DNA of 64,000 nt from Isoetes taiwanensis (Eukaryota > Streptophyta > Lycopodiopsida > Isoetales > Isoetaceae): assembly GCA_021234155.1 (NCBI GenBank), contig JAJEKV010000073.1:3262001-3326000 (forward strand). The letters run 5' to 3'. Positions 44,515 to 57,399 of the stretch are shown in pieces. Every line of letters starts with the position of its first letter. Position 1 is the first letter of the stretch. The notes under the pieces were generated by a model. The model did not search any database, was not told the DNA's origin, and was given only the letters and a program-made list of their open reading frames with translations. The position numbers were made by a program, and so were the translations under genes.

Positions 44515-44755
44515 AAAGGGGTTGCCACCGCCTCAACCCCCGTTGCCCTTCTTTGCTCCCTTTGCCCCTCCCTTTTTTTTTTTTTTTTGCCCCTCCCCTT
44601 TGTCCCTTCCACCACCCCAAAAAAACCACTTCTCACCACGGCCTCTTTCCCAACTTCTCAACCCCTTCCTCCCCCTTTGCCCTTTCTTTGCCCCTTCCCA
44701 TTTGCCCCTTTGCCTCTCCTCATTTGCCCCTTTGCCCCATTCTTCCTTCTAAATA
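44515..44755 (+). repeat. C/T-rich low-complexity tract
   Basis: Nearly pure pyrimidine sequence built of TTTGCCCC-like words. The three overlapping proline- and phenylalanine-rich ORFs across it are compositional artefacts. Confidence 0.8.
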
Positions 44756-44799
44756 ATGTTCTTATTGTATCATGAAACTCTAGTGGTGATTCATTTCTA

Positions 44800-44945
44800 A
44801 CTTGAGAACTTTCTCAACTCCTGGTTTGTAAATTGTATGAGGAAAACAAGTGACCCAGTTCTTGGTGTATTATGTGTATTTCTATTCAAGCATTCAATTC
44901 GAATTTTTTTTTCGTATGAATTCCATTTTCTACATGAATACATGA
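44800..44945 (-). repeat. Inverted copy of the 14.955-15.100 kb repeat
   Basis: Reverse complement contains TACACCAAGAACTGGGTCAC and GAGTTGAGAAAGTTCTC in the same order as the copy at 14,955-15,100. Confidence 0.6.
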
Positions 44946-45446
44946 TCTAACTATTAAACAAAAGAATATTAGGCCTAGGCTTGCTGGAAATGTTTTGAGT
45001 TAAGATGCAAAGGGAAAGACCTATGATGCAGAGAGAAGCTCCTTTGATATAGGGATAAAAAGAAATCAAAATTGGAACAAAAATGACATACTCTAATGGA
45101 GCCACATCTAGAAGAGGCTCCTTTAACCATTGGCTTCAGTTCCTTCTTCATCCAAACCAGCTTCATCCCAAAAAATACTGCCATTCTCGCAAGTTTATAT
45201 GGAAAAGTCTGACGTGCATACATATAGTGATGGAAGAACAAATTCCTCCTTCTAGGATGAATTGCAACTTTGAGTCGCCTTCAATATTTGAAGCCGATGC
45301 ACCGTGGAGAAATTACTAGCAAGAAAGAATGCAACGCACAAACTTTGGAGCAGTACCTAGAGCAACACCTAGAAGAATGTCATTGATGTTCATATTGAGA
45401 TGTTAGATTTATAACAGAAATGAACTGAATTGAATTGAATTAAATG

Positions 45447-45600
45447 TTATCATCCACGAAGACCAAGAGATGTATGGGACCCAACAGAAGAAAGCAAGAA
45501 AAAAACCGCCCTATTACCATCAAGAATTTAAAAAGCCCTGCCTTGAAATGTTTTCGAGAGAAAACTAAAGTAGTAATAAGCTCGTTGATACGTTGTATAG
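45447..45600 (-). repeat. LINE family 1 conserved 3' tail, solitary minus copy
   Basis: On the minus strand the sequence runs from ACTTTAGTTTTCTCTCGAAAAC through TTGATGGTAATAGGGCGG and TGGGTCCCATAC to CTTCGTGGATGATAACATTT. That is the order of the family 1 tail. No coding portion precedes it. Confidence 0.65.
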
Positions 45601-46489
45601 ATGTGCATGACTTTGAGGTAAGCTTGAAGGGGCACGCCGAAGTTGGAGTATGAACCATTGAAGAATAAAAAGAAAAACAAAGGAAAAAGATTTGTTAACA
45701 ACTGTTTGACAAATAACAAAGGGCAAAAAAATTGTGGATGAACCGGCAACAAGGGGCGCAACCTAAGGCCGATTGGCCGAGTCGATTAAGGCAGGAAGGG
45801 ATGTGTTCTTCAAATAGCTTGCAGGGAAAGGCAAGATCCGGAGCAAATCGAGCCACAGAACCCTGGCATCAGCAAAAATCTGTAGTTCTTCATAAGAAAC
45901 GGCCGGAATTGGGGCCAAGCAATTAGGCAAATGGAAGAACGCTCCAGAAGACCATCAGGGTTTTGTTGGGCCTCTAGATTCGGCGGCAAGAATTAGTGCA
46001 GAAGGATTTGAAGCAGACCGGATTTGACCAACCTTAAGCCATGGCCATGCAAGAATTTATATCAGAAGGCCACTAAGATTGAAGAATCAGCAGGGTTAAC
46101 CATCAAGGAAGAATCTGGAGCAGGCCGGAACTGGAGTATCAACGCCATCTGTGCAAGATTTGATTCAAAGACAGAAGGCCGATCTTCTGCTGCAGAATGC
46201 GAAACAGAGAAGGAGAGAGAATAAAAATTAAGGAGAAAATAAAGCCCTTAAGAAAAGAAGGAACTTTAATTACTTCAAAGCATGATGGGTAGCGGAGTTG
46301 GCAAGATCTCTACCTTGTAATGGATGGGTGTCAGCTTCAATTCCATTCCAAGACCTTTTGCCAAAGGATTGAAGACACAACCACCCCAATTCTGGGTCCA
46401 CACCTAAAAACAACAGTAATAAAAAGACCACATGTCATTGTTCCAAAAAATCTACATGTGGTTATATGGAGGTATGGTTTATTAAGGAG

Positions 46490-47175
46490 GCGGTGTATTT
46501 TTTTTACGGAGCTATAGTTTTTTTTTTTTTTTAAGGTGTGTCTTTTTTTTGTCGTTTTTTTTTAAAACAGGTGTTGCTTTTTTTTAGGGGGGTGTTGTTT
46601 TTAAGAAGGTGTTGTTTTTTGAGGTGTAGTTTATAACTAGGTGTAGTTTTTAAGTTGTTGTTTTTTATGGAAGTATAGTTTTTTGAAGTGTGGTTTATAA
46701 GGAGGTATAGTTTTTAAGTGGTTGTTTTTTGAGGAAGTATAGTTTTTTGAAGTGGTGTGATTTTTTTAATTGAGGTGTTGTTTTTTGAGGTGTGGTTTAT
46801 AAGTGGGTGTAATTTTTAAATAGTTGAGTATGGTTTTTTGAAGTGTCATTTATAAGCGGGTGTAGTTTTTAAGTGGTTGTTTTTTAATGAAGTATGGTTT
46901 TCTGAAGTGGTGTAGTTTATAACTAGGTGTAGTTTTTAAGAAGTTATTTTTAAGGAAGTATGATTTTTTTAGGTGTGGTTTATATAACTAGGTGTAGTTT
47001 TTGAGTAGTTGTTTTTTAAAGTAAGTATAGTTTTTTTAGGTGTGGTTTTTAAGTAGGTGTAGTTTTTAAGTGGTTGTTTTTTAAAGAAGTGTGGTTTTTT
47101 GAAGTGGTGTGGTTTATAACTAGGTATAGTTTTTACGCAACTATTTCTTAAGAAAGTATGGTTTTTTTGAGGTTT
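46490..47175 (+). repeat. T/G-rich degenerate minisatellite
   Basis: About 680 bp made of words GTGTAGTTTTTAAGTGGTTG, TTTTTTGAGGAAGTATAG and TTTTTTGAAGTGTGGTTTAT, with a loose period of 55-65 bp. The plus strand has hardly any C, a strong strand asymmetry. Confidence 0.8.
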
Positions 47176-47284
47176 TCTTGACGCTATTTCTTAAGCAAAG
47201 CACCACCACCTGGAATATTCTTTGTGTGCTCAAATTTGGAAATGTATCGTACTGTTTTACATTCATGAAAATACCTTCAACGGT

Positions 47285-47965
47285 TAGATCCAAGGTGTCT
47301 CAAACATGCCACATGGGCTCCAACATACTACCTAGGCTCCAACATGCCAAGGTGGCTCAAGCATGCCATCTAGGCACCAACATGCCACCTAGGCTCAAAC
47401 ATGCCACGCGGGCTCCTACATGCCACCTATAGGCTCCAACATGCCACATAGGCTCCAACATGCGACCTAGGCTCCAACATGCCAACGTGCCTCAAACATG
47501 CCACCTAGGCTTCAATATGACACCTAGGCTCAAACATGCCAAGGTGGCTCAAACATGCCACGTGGGCTTCATGCCACCTAGGCTCCAACATATCAAGGTG
47601 GCTCAAACATGCCAAATGGGCTCCAACATGCCACCTAGGCTCCAACCTGCCAAGGTGGCTCAAGCATGCCGCCTAGGCACCAACATGCCACCAAGACTCA
47701 AACATGCCAAGGTGTCTCAAACATGCCACGCTGGGCTCCAACATGCCAAGGTAGCTCAAACATGCCACCTAGGCTCAAACATGCCAAGGTGTCTCAAACA
47801 TGCCACGCGGACTCCAACATGCCAAGGTGGCTCAAACATGCCACGCAGGCTCCTACATGCCACCTAAGCTCCAACATTCGAAGGTGGCTCAAACATGCCA
47901 CATGGGCTCCAACATGCCACCTAGGCTCAAACACGCCAAGGTGGCCCAAACATGCCACATAAATA
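47285..47965 (+). repeat. 19-bp minisatellite with two alternating variants
   Basis: The unit is 19 bp and alternates between CATGCCACCTAGGCTCCAA and CATGCCAAGGTGGCTCAAA types, with roughly 35 copies. Because three units make 57 bp, frames stay open and produce spurious ORFs such as 47,460-47,867, repeating TCHLGSNMPP-like peptides. Confidence 0.9.
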
Positions 47966-48829
47966 AAAGGAAGGGTAAATAAAAGGAAAAGATCATAAAA
48001 GGAAAAGATCACACGGGGGCAATAGGAAATGGTGTGTGGAAATGCCATTTCTACAAATCCGTAGTACAAGAACTAGGTACAAGAGTATTTGGACAAAGGC
48101 AATGGTGGTAAAATTTTAATAAAGGGCATGGGTGGAAATGTAAATATTGGCTAGGCAAAAATATTTAAACACTAAATATAAGGCAAAAGAAGCACAATGA
48201 AGGTGAAAGAAAATGATTAAGCTAAAAAATATAAAGGTGGGCATAGGGAACAAGTGAAACAGAAACATACAAAGGATTGAACAATGAAGAAACTTCCAAA
48301 CTTCAAGCGTCTTCCAATCTCTTTAACCCAGAGCCGTCTAGAACATGCATTTGACCAAAGGTTTGACCATAAATATAGTACCCTTCATGAAGTTTGACCT
48401 TGAATGCTTTGTATTGGCCTTGAAGATGAGTTTCCTTTGACCTTCACATCAATGTTGCCTACCAAGCTCTTCCAAAATTTGACCTACTATCCTAGGATGA
48501 TTGACCTAGTCTTAAAGCATAGACCAACAGTTAGTATGTTGCCCTTTAGGGGCAACGTGCTCATGTTATAATCATGAATGTCGTTCTATTCTGTTGAATG
48601 ATGCTTCAAAAATGCTTGCATCTTATGTTTTCACACAATGATGTTCTTACATTGTGCTCTTATTATTATTTTTCCAAGCAGAATGCAAAATGAGGGCATT
48701 AGAATGAATGACGTTAATTTTTTTCAACATTCTTTGTTTCAAAAAAATTTAAAACAATGATAGGTAGCATATATAGAGGATCAAGAACAATTAATCGTTG
48801 ACGAAAAGGAATGCATAACATCAGAGATG

Positions 48830-48958
48830 AGGCAGAGATGAAAGGCCAAGATTAAGATCTTGGGCCCTAACATCCTATTGGTGTATTTCAACGGCAGAGA
48901 TGAGGCAGAGATGAAGGGCCAAGATCTTGATCTTGGTCCTGACATCCTATTGGTTTAG
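48830..48958 (+). repeat. Direct tandem duplication of about 67 bp
   Basis: GAGGCAGAGATGAAAGGCCA followed by AGATCTTG, GACATCCTATTGGT occurs twice in succession (about 48,829 and 48,900). Confidence 0.75.
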
Positions 48959-48984
48959 GTTAAAATTTTTTTTCCCACGTCGAT

Positions 48985-49060
48985 TTTGGCGCGTCGATTT
49001 TGGCGCCTTGTTTCTTGGCGCCTTGCCCTGTTTCTTCCTTCTCTCTCTCTCAAAAAACAG
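48985..49060 (+). promoter_or_regulatory. Paired E2F-type sites plus pyrimidine-rich stretch
   Basis: Two exact TTTGGCGC words, fitting the E2F consensus TTTSSCGC, lie at 48,985-48,992 and 48,999-49,006, followed by further TTGGCGCC words. A TTCTTCCTTCTCTCTCTCTC tract of the kind found in plant core promoters follows at 49,031-49,050. No gene is recognisable downstream, so this is a candidate promoter only. Confidence 0.35.
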
Positions 49061-51351
49061 AGCGTGTTTGCCGCTTTGCCTTGCTTGTTTCTTGGCGCTC
49101 GATCATCTTGCATGATTATCTTGCAGTCTTGAGATTGAGATTGCAGCTCTCCAAAGCAATGCAGTAGCGGAAATCTGAGCAGCGGAGCTGTGCCTAGCCT
49201 GGCCACTGATGAATACATGGAGCTCAAATTTTTGGCGGGATTGGATTGCTAGCCAATCTAATAGAGGCACCTAAACTGGCGTCCACAGGAAAATGTCGGA
49301 TTTGAAGCTGGCATACACAGCGGTCGCTTCATGATTTGTAGCTGTCGGATTCGTTGCACCTGCTAAAACACAGTTTCAGATATGCATATTGCTATGTTAC
49401 CGGATTTGTTGCGGAAGATGTGTCGGCTTGTGACAGATAGTGCATTTGGCGTCTGCATAATCCTTTGTTTCCTAATCTACAGGGCAGAGACAAGATTTGC
49501 TAGAAATACAGTTTTGAATCTATTTACCAGAATATGCTGGTCGGCCTGTTCAAGACCATAACAGGCTCTGCATCGATTTATAATGGATTGCTTGTATCAT
49601 GCCTGTGCCACTTGCCTGTGCTCTAAACTGCTCGAAATCCATAAGCTAACATTTCAGCAGGAGAAATATAGGTCAAATAATCTTGGCTTATGCCCAATCA
49701 ACGACTTATGCCCAATCTTGGCTTATTTCCCTTAAACATCTACATTTTTGCTTGGAAATGGTAGTTGAAATTGTGTTTTAACTAAAACTTGGTTGTCTAG
49801 GGATGCCCAAATGTGTTTTTTGGCCTGCAAACAGCTTATGCAAACAGCTTATGTGTTGGGCTGATATTCCGCGGAGCCAGATCTATTACTATGGAAGTGC
49901 CCTCTAATGATGTTGGATAACACGGAGATGCTTTTGTATATCATGGTATGATGCTATCTTTTCTTATTAATTTATTTAAAGCTGGAAGCATGAGAGGTGT
50001 CTGGGTTCTGTTTTCTATTAGAACCCTAACTGAATTAGAAAGTTACAGATAAATATGGTGTAGTTCAAGTTTTGCATATGGTTTTCAATATGGTGCGAAT
50101 CTTGCTTGACACTATTCTTTTATAATTCTTTGGCAGGTTTGACAAAGTTTATAGCTAGAATACAGCATAGACAAAGATCTGCTCCGGCAAAATATTGTAA
50201 CTGGTATGCTCTGGCTAAATATGCTTCTGCCAGCTATGGTTTGCTCCGGAAAGAGTACATTACAAGCAGCTAGTTTTGCAACCTCCAAGGATTTCAAAAT
50301 CCCATGAATTGAATAGGCAGATAGAGTGAGGTTATGAAAATCATGGTTTTAGTAATTGGAAACATGATTTTTGAATCAGCTTCTTTCCACTTTGAAGGAA
50401 TGACTACTTATAAATTGCAAAACTTGCTCTCATCTATACATCAAAGGTAGTAAACATCAACAATTTCTTGAAAAATAGCAATTGATTGTAATCGAAAACA
50501 ATACTTGAAAAACTTGTCATTTAACCATGTTTATTGAAGAAAACAACACTTAAAAATATTTATTTGACATGTTGTTTATTGAAAATTCTATAAAACCACA
50601 TGTGCATTTTATGTAAAATAATACTAAAAGACAACACCTATTTTTGAAAAAATACATTGCTTCTCAAAACCACACATCATTTTTTGAAGAACCAACACTT
50701 GAAAACAACATAATTAAAAGAAAAATCAGAAAACTACGCATAGTTTTTAGCAAAGTCGGACAAAATCCTATACATGGTTTTTTAGTGTTGCTTTTTGGCA
50801 AAACAACAGTTAAAAACAACATGTGGACCTTTTAAGTTTTATTACGAACCACATGTCTAATTTTGAAGAAAGCAACGCTTGAAAACTATAGCTACTTTTA
50901 AAACAACCTGTAGAAATATACGTTAATTCTACGTGTAGATAATTTTGACAAAACTCTATGCGTAGACTTTTGGCAATAAAAACTACATGTATAAAAATTT
51001 TGCTAAAAACTACACGTCATTTCTAGAAAATCCGGACAAAAAACAACATGTAGTTTTTTGGTGTTGTTTTTTTGCAAAAAAGACACTGAAAAACAACATG
51101 TGGATCCAGTTTTGGGGTGGTAGTGCAAAATCGCATCTTTTTTGCGTGATGACGTGGCAAAGATAAGTTGGCATATGAGAGACCAAGGTGGCAATATTTG
51201 ATGGCGTGGCATGTCCAGTTGGCATATTTGATGACATGGTGATCCAGTGATGCAGTAATGATGCAGTAGGTGCCACGAGGGCGATCCGCCTAGATGGCAA
51301 ATACGAAATTCAAAGGGTACACCCAATTGAAGGGGTGTGATGATGTGGCGA

Positions 51352-51374
51352 TGACGTGGCAGGGGCTATAAATA
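51352..51374 (+). promoter_or_regulatory. TATA box with adjacent bZIP-type element
   Basis: TGACGTGGC (51,352-51,360) is followed six bases later by CTATAAATA (51,366-51,374), a canonical plant TATA box; another GATGACGTGGC lies at about 51,148. It stands just upstream of the tandem array and points into it. No coding region follows. Confidence 0.4.
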
Positions 51375-52788
51375 TGTAACCACGGTTGGGGTTTTTCCAA
51401 CTCTCATTGGTGAATAATATTATTGTGAAATTTGTGCATATTGACTCTTTCCTCAGCGCCTTCATTGTTTTCTTGGGTTGTTGGAGCGTGGGCTCCACAA
51501 GAATCCTGGATCGACGATCAAGAACAAGAACAACTTGGACCGTAGGATCTATTACATATAATTCCCAAAGCCATGTGCACTGTAGGATGTGTTCCCATGA
51601 AACGTGAGCTGTAGGATCTTGGATCGACGATCAGGATCAAATCAACCTGGACCGTAGGATCGATTACATATAAATCCCAAAGCCATGTGCACCGTAGGAT
51701 GTGTCCCCAAGCAACGTGAGCCGTAGGATCTCGGACCGACGATCATGATCAAATCAACCTGGACCGTAGGATCGCTTACATATAATCTATATACAAACTC
51801 CCAAGCCATCTGGGCCGTAGGATACGTCCCAAAGCCACGTGAGCCGTAGGATCTCGGATCAACGGTCGGATTGAGTGGGACAAACATAAGAACATATATA
51901 TGTTAGATAGATAACCATATAACCATATAACATCATAACCATATATATACAAGAAATTTAATGCGTCCTACGTGCATGTTTGAGTTTTAGCATATTCCTA
52001 CGTGCAAGTTCTTGTAAAAGAATCTCTTGAGAATACTCTAATTCATAGATTCTCTAAGATTCTACCAAGGTTCTCTTAGAGGTTTCGTGAGTATTTCTCT
52101 AAATTGTATAAGATTCCCTCTAGATTCCATTAGATTTTTCTAGATTCTCTAAGATTTTATGAAGATCCCCTTAGATTCCCTTAGATTCATTTAGATTTTA
52201 TGAGATTGCCCTAGGTTCCCTTACATTACATGAGATTCAAAGAGATTCTATAAAGATTCCCTTAGATACTCTAAGATTTCATCAACATTTCTTAGATTCG
52301 CTTAGATTTTATGAAGATTCCTTTAGATCCCCCAGATTTTAAGAGATTCCCTTAGGCTTGTAAATATTTTCCTAGATTCTCTTACATTTTATAAGATTTT
52401 CTTACATTCTATTAGATTCTTCTGGATTCCTTTACATTCTAGAACTTTTTAGAACATTCTAAGACTTTCTGGAACATTTTAAGACTTTCAATATATTCTA
52501 GAACTTTCTGGAAGTATTTCCGTAGATTTCCTTACATTCCCGTAGATTCCCCTACATTCTAAAACATTCTAAAACTTATTAGAACAATTTGGAACTTTCT
52601 GGAAGAATTTTCTTAGATCCCTAAATTCTCTTATGTTCTAGAACTTTCTAGAAGATTCTAGAACTTTCTAGGAGCCTTCCAAAACATTCTAGCACCTTCT
52701 TGAACTAGCTAGAATGTTATAGTCTATTTTATCTTAATGGGAACATTACCCTTAAGTATATTTCAAACATAAAAGATTCATAGAATTA

Positions 52789-52858
52789 ATGCTTGGTCTA
52801 GTGGTTAGAATGGGGGGTTGGGGGTCAATGGCTAGGGTTCGAATTCCCCACACAACAT
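52789..52858 (+). repeat. tRNA-like Pol III promoter element, copy 1
   Basis: TGGTCTAGTGGTTAG fits the A box and GGTTCGAATTCCCC the B box, about 40 bases apart, followed by T-runs within 60 bases. There is no acceptor-stem complementarity, so it is not a tRNA gene but a tRNA-derived or tRNA-like element. It recurs in every array unit. Confidence 0.7.
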
Positions 52859-53995
52859 AAAAATTTTAAAGGCCTTTTTCTAAGGGATGAGCATTCAACT
52901 TGGGTCGTAGGATCTTGGACCCGATCAAGGGTCGAGATCTCACCACGTGACAATAATTAAAGCAACATGAGCCATAGGATCTATTACATATAATTCCCAA
53001 AGTCATGTGCACCGTAGGATATGTGCCAAGCTACGTGAGCCTTAAGATCTCGGATCGACGATCAAGATCGAATCAACCTAGACCGTAGGATCGATTACAT
53101 ATAATTTTCAAAGCCATGTGCACCGTAGGATGTGTCCCAAAGCAACGTGAGCCGTAGTATCTCGGACCGACGATCATGATCAAATCAACCTGGACCATAG
53201 GATCGCTTACATATAAGCTACAAACAAACTCCCAAGCCATCTGGGTCGTACGATATGCCCCAAAGCCATGTGAGCCATAGGATCTCGAATCAACGGTCGG
53301 ATTGAGCGCTACAAACAGAAGAACATATTTATATAACAAGAAAATTAATACGTCCTACGGCGCATTGTTCCAGTTTTAGCATGTTCTTACGATGTAAGGC
53401 CCTATAGTGCTCTAGATAACCAACGATTCTACTGAGATTCTCTTAGATTCTCCTAGATTCTCTTAGAATTTTCTATTTTGATTGAGGTGCTTACCCATGA
53501 GCATTTAAAACCTTCTAAAATAATCTATTTTGGATCTGTGCAACATTTTTAAAACATTTTCTATTTTTACACTAAGGCGCTTACCTTGAGCAACTAGAAT
53601 TTTTTTTTTTCAAGATTTATATTGTACACCTTTATTATGAATCATTTTAGAACATTCTATTGTTGCTTTTTGCAAAATCTTAAAAAAACTCTAAGATTTC
53701 ATCAAGATTTTCTTAGATTCCCTTAGATATTATGAAGATTCCCTTAGATTCAATTAGATTTTAAGAGATTCCGTTAGACTTATATTTTCCTAGATTCTCT
53801 TACAATTTATGAGATTTCCTTATATTCCCTTCAATTCTTCTGGATTCCCTTACATTCTAGAAATTTCTAGAACATTTTAGAACTTTCTGGAACATTTTGA
53901 AAGTTTCAAAACATCCTACAATATTATAGTCTATTTTATCTTAATTAGAACATTACCCTTAAGTATATTTGAAACAAAATTTTTTCATAGAATTA

Positions 53996-54062
53996 ATGCT
54001 TGGTCTAGTGGTTAGAGTGGGGGGTTTGAGGGGTTGAGGACCAGGGTTCGAATCCCTCCAAT
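53996..54062 (+). repeat. tRNA-like Pol III promoter element, copy 2
   Basis: A box TGGTCTAGTGGTTAG and B box GGTTCGAATCCC kept; longer G-rich middle (GGGGGGTTTGAGGGG). Confidence 0.7.
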
Positions 54063-54758
54063 AACATAAAAAATTTTAAAAGCCTTTCCTTAAGGAACGA
54101 GCATTCAATATGAGCCTTAGGATCTTAGACTCGATCAACGATCAAGATCTCACCATATAAAAGCAATATAAGCCGTAGGATCTATTACATATAATTCCCA
54201 AAGCCATGTGGACCGTAGGATGTGTCTCCAAGCCACGTGAGCCATCGGATCGCGGACCGATGGTCAGGATCAGATCAATCTGGACCGTAGGACCGCGGTA
54301 CAGATATTATATGTAAACTCCCAAGCCATCTGGGCCGTAGGATATGTCCCAAAGCCATGTGAGCCGTCGGATCTCGAACGGACGGTCGGATAAGCGCGAC
54401 AAACATAAGAACATATGTAGATCAGACAAGAAAATTAATACGTCCTACGATGCATTGTTCCAGTTTTAGCATGTTCTTACGGTGTAAGCCCGATAGTGCT
54501 CTAGATAACCAACGATTCTACTGAGATTCTCTTAGATTCTCCTAGATTCTCTTAGAATTTTCTATTTTGATTGAGGTGCTTACCCATGAGCATTTAATTC
54601 TCTTGGATTCCCTTACATTCTAGAAATTTCTAGAACATTTTAGAACTTTCTGGAACACTTTGAAACTTTCAAAACATCATAGAATATTATAGTCTATTTT
54701 ATCTTAATTACAACATTACCCTTAAGTATATTTGAAACATAATTTTTTCATAGAATTA

Positions 54759-54820
54759 ATGCTTGGTCTAGTGGTTAGAGTGGGGGGTTGAGGACTAGGG
54801 TTCGAATCCCCCCAATAACA
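54759..54820 (+). repeat. tRNA-like Pol III promoter element, copy 3
   Basis: A box unchanged and B box GGTTCGAATCCCCCC; the A-to-B distance is the shortest of the set. Confidence 0.7.
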
Positions 54821-55995
54821 TAAAAAATTTTAAAAGCCTTTCCTTAAGGAACGAGCATTCAATATGAGCCTTAGGATCTTAGACTCGATCAACGATCAAG
54901 ATCTCACCATATAAAAGCAATATGAGCCGTAGGATCTATTACATATAATTCCCAAAGCCATATGGACCGTAGGATGTGTCCCCAAGCTACGTGAGCCGTC
55001 GGATCTTGGACCGACGGTCAGGATCAGATCAATCTGGACCGTAGGACCATGGTACACATATTATATGTAAACTCCCAGGCCATCTGGGCCGTAGGATATG
55101 TCCCAAACCCACGTGAGCCGTTGGATCTCGAACGGACGACCGGATAAGCGCGAAACATAAGAACATATATAGATCAGATCAGATATATACAAGAAAGAAA
55201 TTTAATGCGTTCTACGGTGCATTTTCGAGTTTTAGCATGTTCCTACGTGCAAGTTCTTGTAAAAGAATCTCGTGATAGATTCTCTAAGATTCTACCAAGG
55301 TTCTCTTAGAGGGTTCGTGAGCATTTCTCTAAATTTTATAAGATTCCCTTTAGATTCTATTAGATTTCCCTAGATTCTCCAAGATTCTATGAAGATCCCC
55401 TTAGATTCTCTTATATTCATTTAGATTTTATGAGATTGCCCTAGGTTCCCTTACATTACATGAGATTCAAAGAGATTCTATAAAGATTCCCTTAGATACT
55501 CTAAAATTTCATCAACATTTTCTTAGATTCCCTTAGATTTTATGAAGATTCCTTTAGATCCCCCAGATTTTAAAAGATTCCCTTAGGCTTGTAAATATTT
55601 TCCTAGAATCTCTTACATTTTATAAGATTTTCTTACATTCGATTAGATTCTTCTGGATTCCTTTACAATTCTATAACTTTTTAGAACATTCTAAGACTTT
55701 CTGGAACATTCTAAGACTTTCAATATAAGTATTTCCCTAGATTTCCTTACATTCCCATAGATTCCCCTACATTCTAAAACTTATTAGAACAATTTGGAAC
55801 TTTCTGGAAGAATTTTCTTAGATCCCCCCTAGATTCTCTTATGTTCTAGAACTTTCTAGAAGATTCTAGAACTTTCTAGAGCCTTCCAGAACATTCTAGA
55901 ACCTTCTTGAACTAGCTAGAATGTTATAGTCTATTTTATCTTAATGGGAACATTACCCTTAAGTATATTTGAAACATAAATTATTCATTGAATTA

Positions 55996-56064
55996 ATGCT
56001 TGTTCTAGTGGTTAGAATGGGGGGTTAAGGGGTCAATGGCCAGGGTTCGAATCTCCCACACAAC
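55996..56064 (+). repeat. tRNA-like Pol III promoter element, copy 4
   Basis: A box changed by one base (TGTTCTAGTGGTTAG); B box GGTTCGAATCTCCC kept. Confidence 0.65.
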
Positions 56065-57399
56065 ATAAAAATTTTAAAAGCCTTTTCCTAAAGGATGAGC
56101 ATTCAACTTAGACCGTAGGATCTTGGACTAGATCAAGGGTCGAGATCTCACGCAACATAAGCCATAGGATCTATTACATATAATTCCCAAAGTCATGTGC
56201 ACCGCAGGATATGTGCCAAGCTACGTGAGCCGTAAGATCCTGGATCGACGATCAGGATCGAATCAACTTGGACCGTAGGATCGATTACATATAATTCCCA
56301 AAGCCATGTGCACCGTAGGATGTGTCCCAAAGCAACGTGAGCCGTAGGATCTCGGACCGACAATCAGGATCAAATCAACCTGGACCGTAGGATCGCGTCT
56401 ATACAAATTATATATAAACTCCCAAGCCATCTGGGCCGTAGGATACGTCCCAAAGCCACGTGAGCCGTCGGATCTCGAACGAACGGTCAGATAAGCGCGA
56501 CAAACATAAGAACATATATAGAGTAGATAGATAGATAGATATATGTTATATACAAGAAATTTAATGCGTCCTACGGTGCATGTCCGAGTTTTAGCATGTT
56601 CCTATGCTGCAAGTTCTTGTCGTGCCCTACATTCTAAAAGAATCGTTTGAGAATACTCTAAATTCATAGATTCTCTAAGCTTCTACCAAGGTTCTCTTGG
56701 AGGTTTCGTGGAGATTCCTCTAAATTTTATAAGATTCCCTCTAGATTCAATTAGATTTCCATAGATTCTCCAAGATTCTATGAAGATCTCCCTAGATCCC
56801 CTTAGATTCCCTTAGATCCCTTTAGACTTTATGAGATTGCCCTAGGTTCCCTTACATTATATGAGATTCAAAGAGATTCTATAAAGATTCCCCTAGATAC
56901 TCTAAGATTTCATCAACATTTTTTTAGATTCCCTTAGATCCCTCAGATTTTAAGAGATTTCCTTAGGCTTGTAAATATTTTCCTAGATTTTCTTACATTT
57001 TATAAGATTTTCTTAGATTCTATTAGATTCTTCTGGATTCCTTTACATTCTAGAACTTTTTAGAACATTCTAAGACTTTCTGGAACATTCTAAGACTTTC
57101 AATATATTCTAGAACTTTCTGGAAGTATTTCCCTAGATTTCCTTACATTCCCGTAGATTCCCCTACATTCTAGAACATTCTAAAACTTATTAGAACAATT
57201 TGGAACTTTCTGGAAGAATTTTCTTAGATGCCCCTAGATTCTCTTATGTTCTAGAACTTTCTAGGAGATTCTAGAACTTTCTAGAGCCTTCCAGAACATT
57301 CTAGGACTTTCTTGAACTAGCTAGAATGTTATAGTCTATTTTATCTTAATGGAAATATTACCCTTAAGTATAATTGAAACATAAATTATTCATAGAATT

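Noticed and set aside
44515-44755. Proline-rich ORFs on the plus strand.
   Set aside because: Caused by a C/T-only tract; overlapping frames are all open for the same reason.
47460-47867. 135-codon repetitive ORF of HATxxPTCHLGSNMPP type.
   Set aside because: Three 19-bp units keep any frame open; it is a minisatellite artefact.
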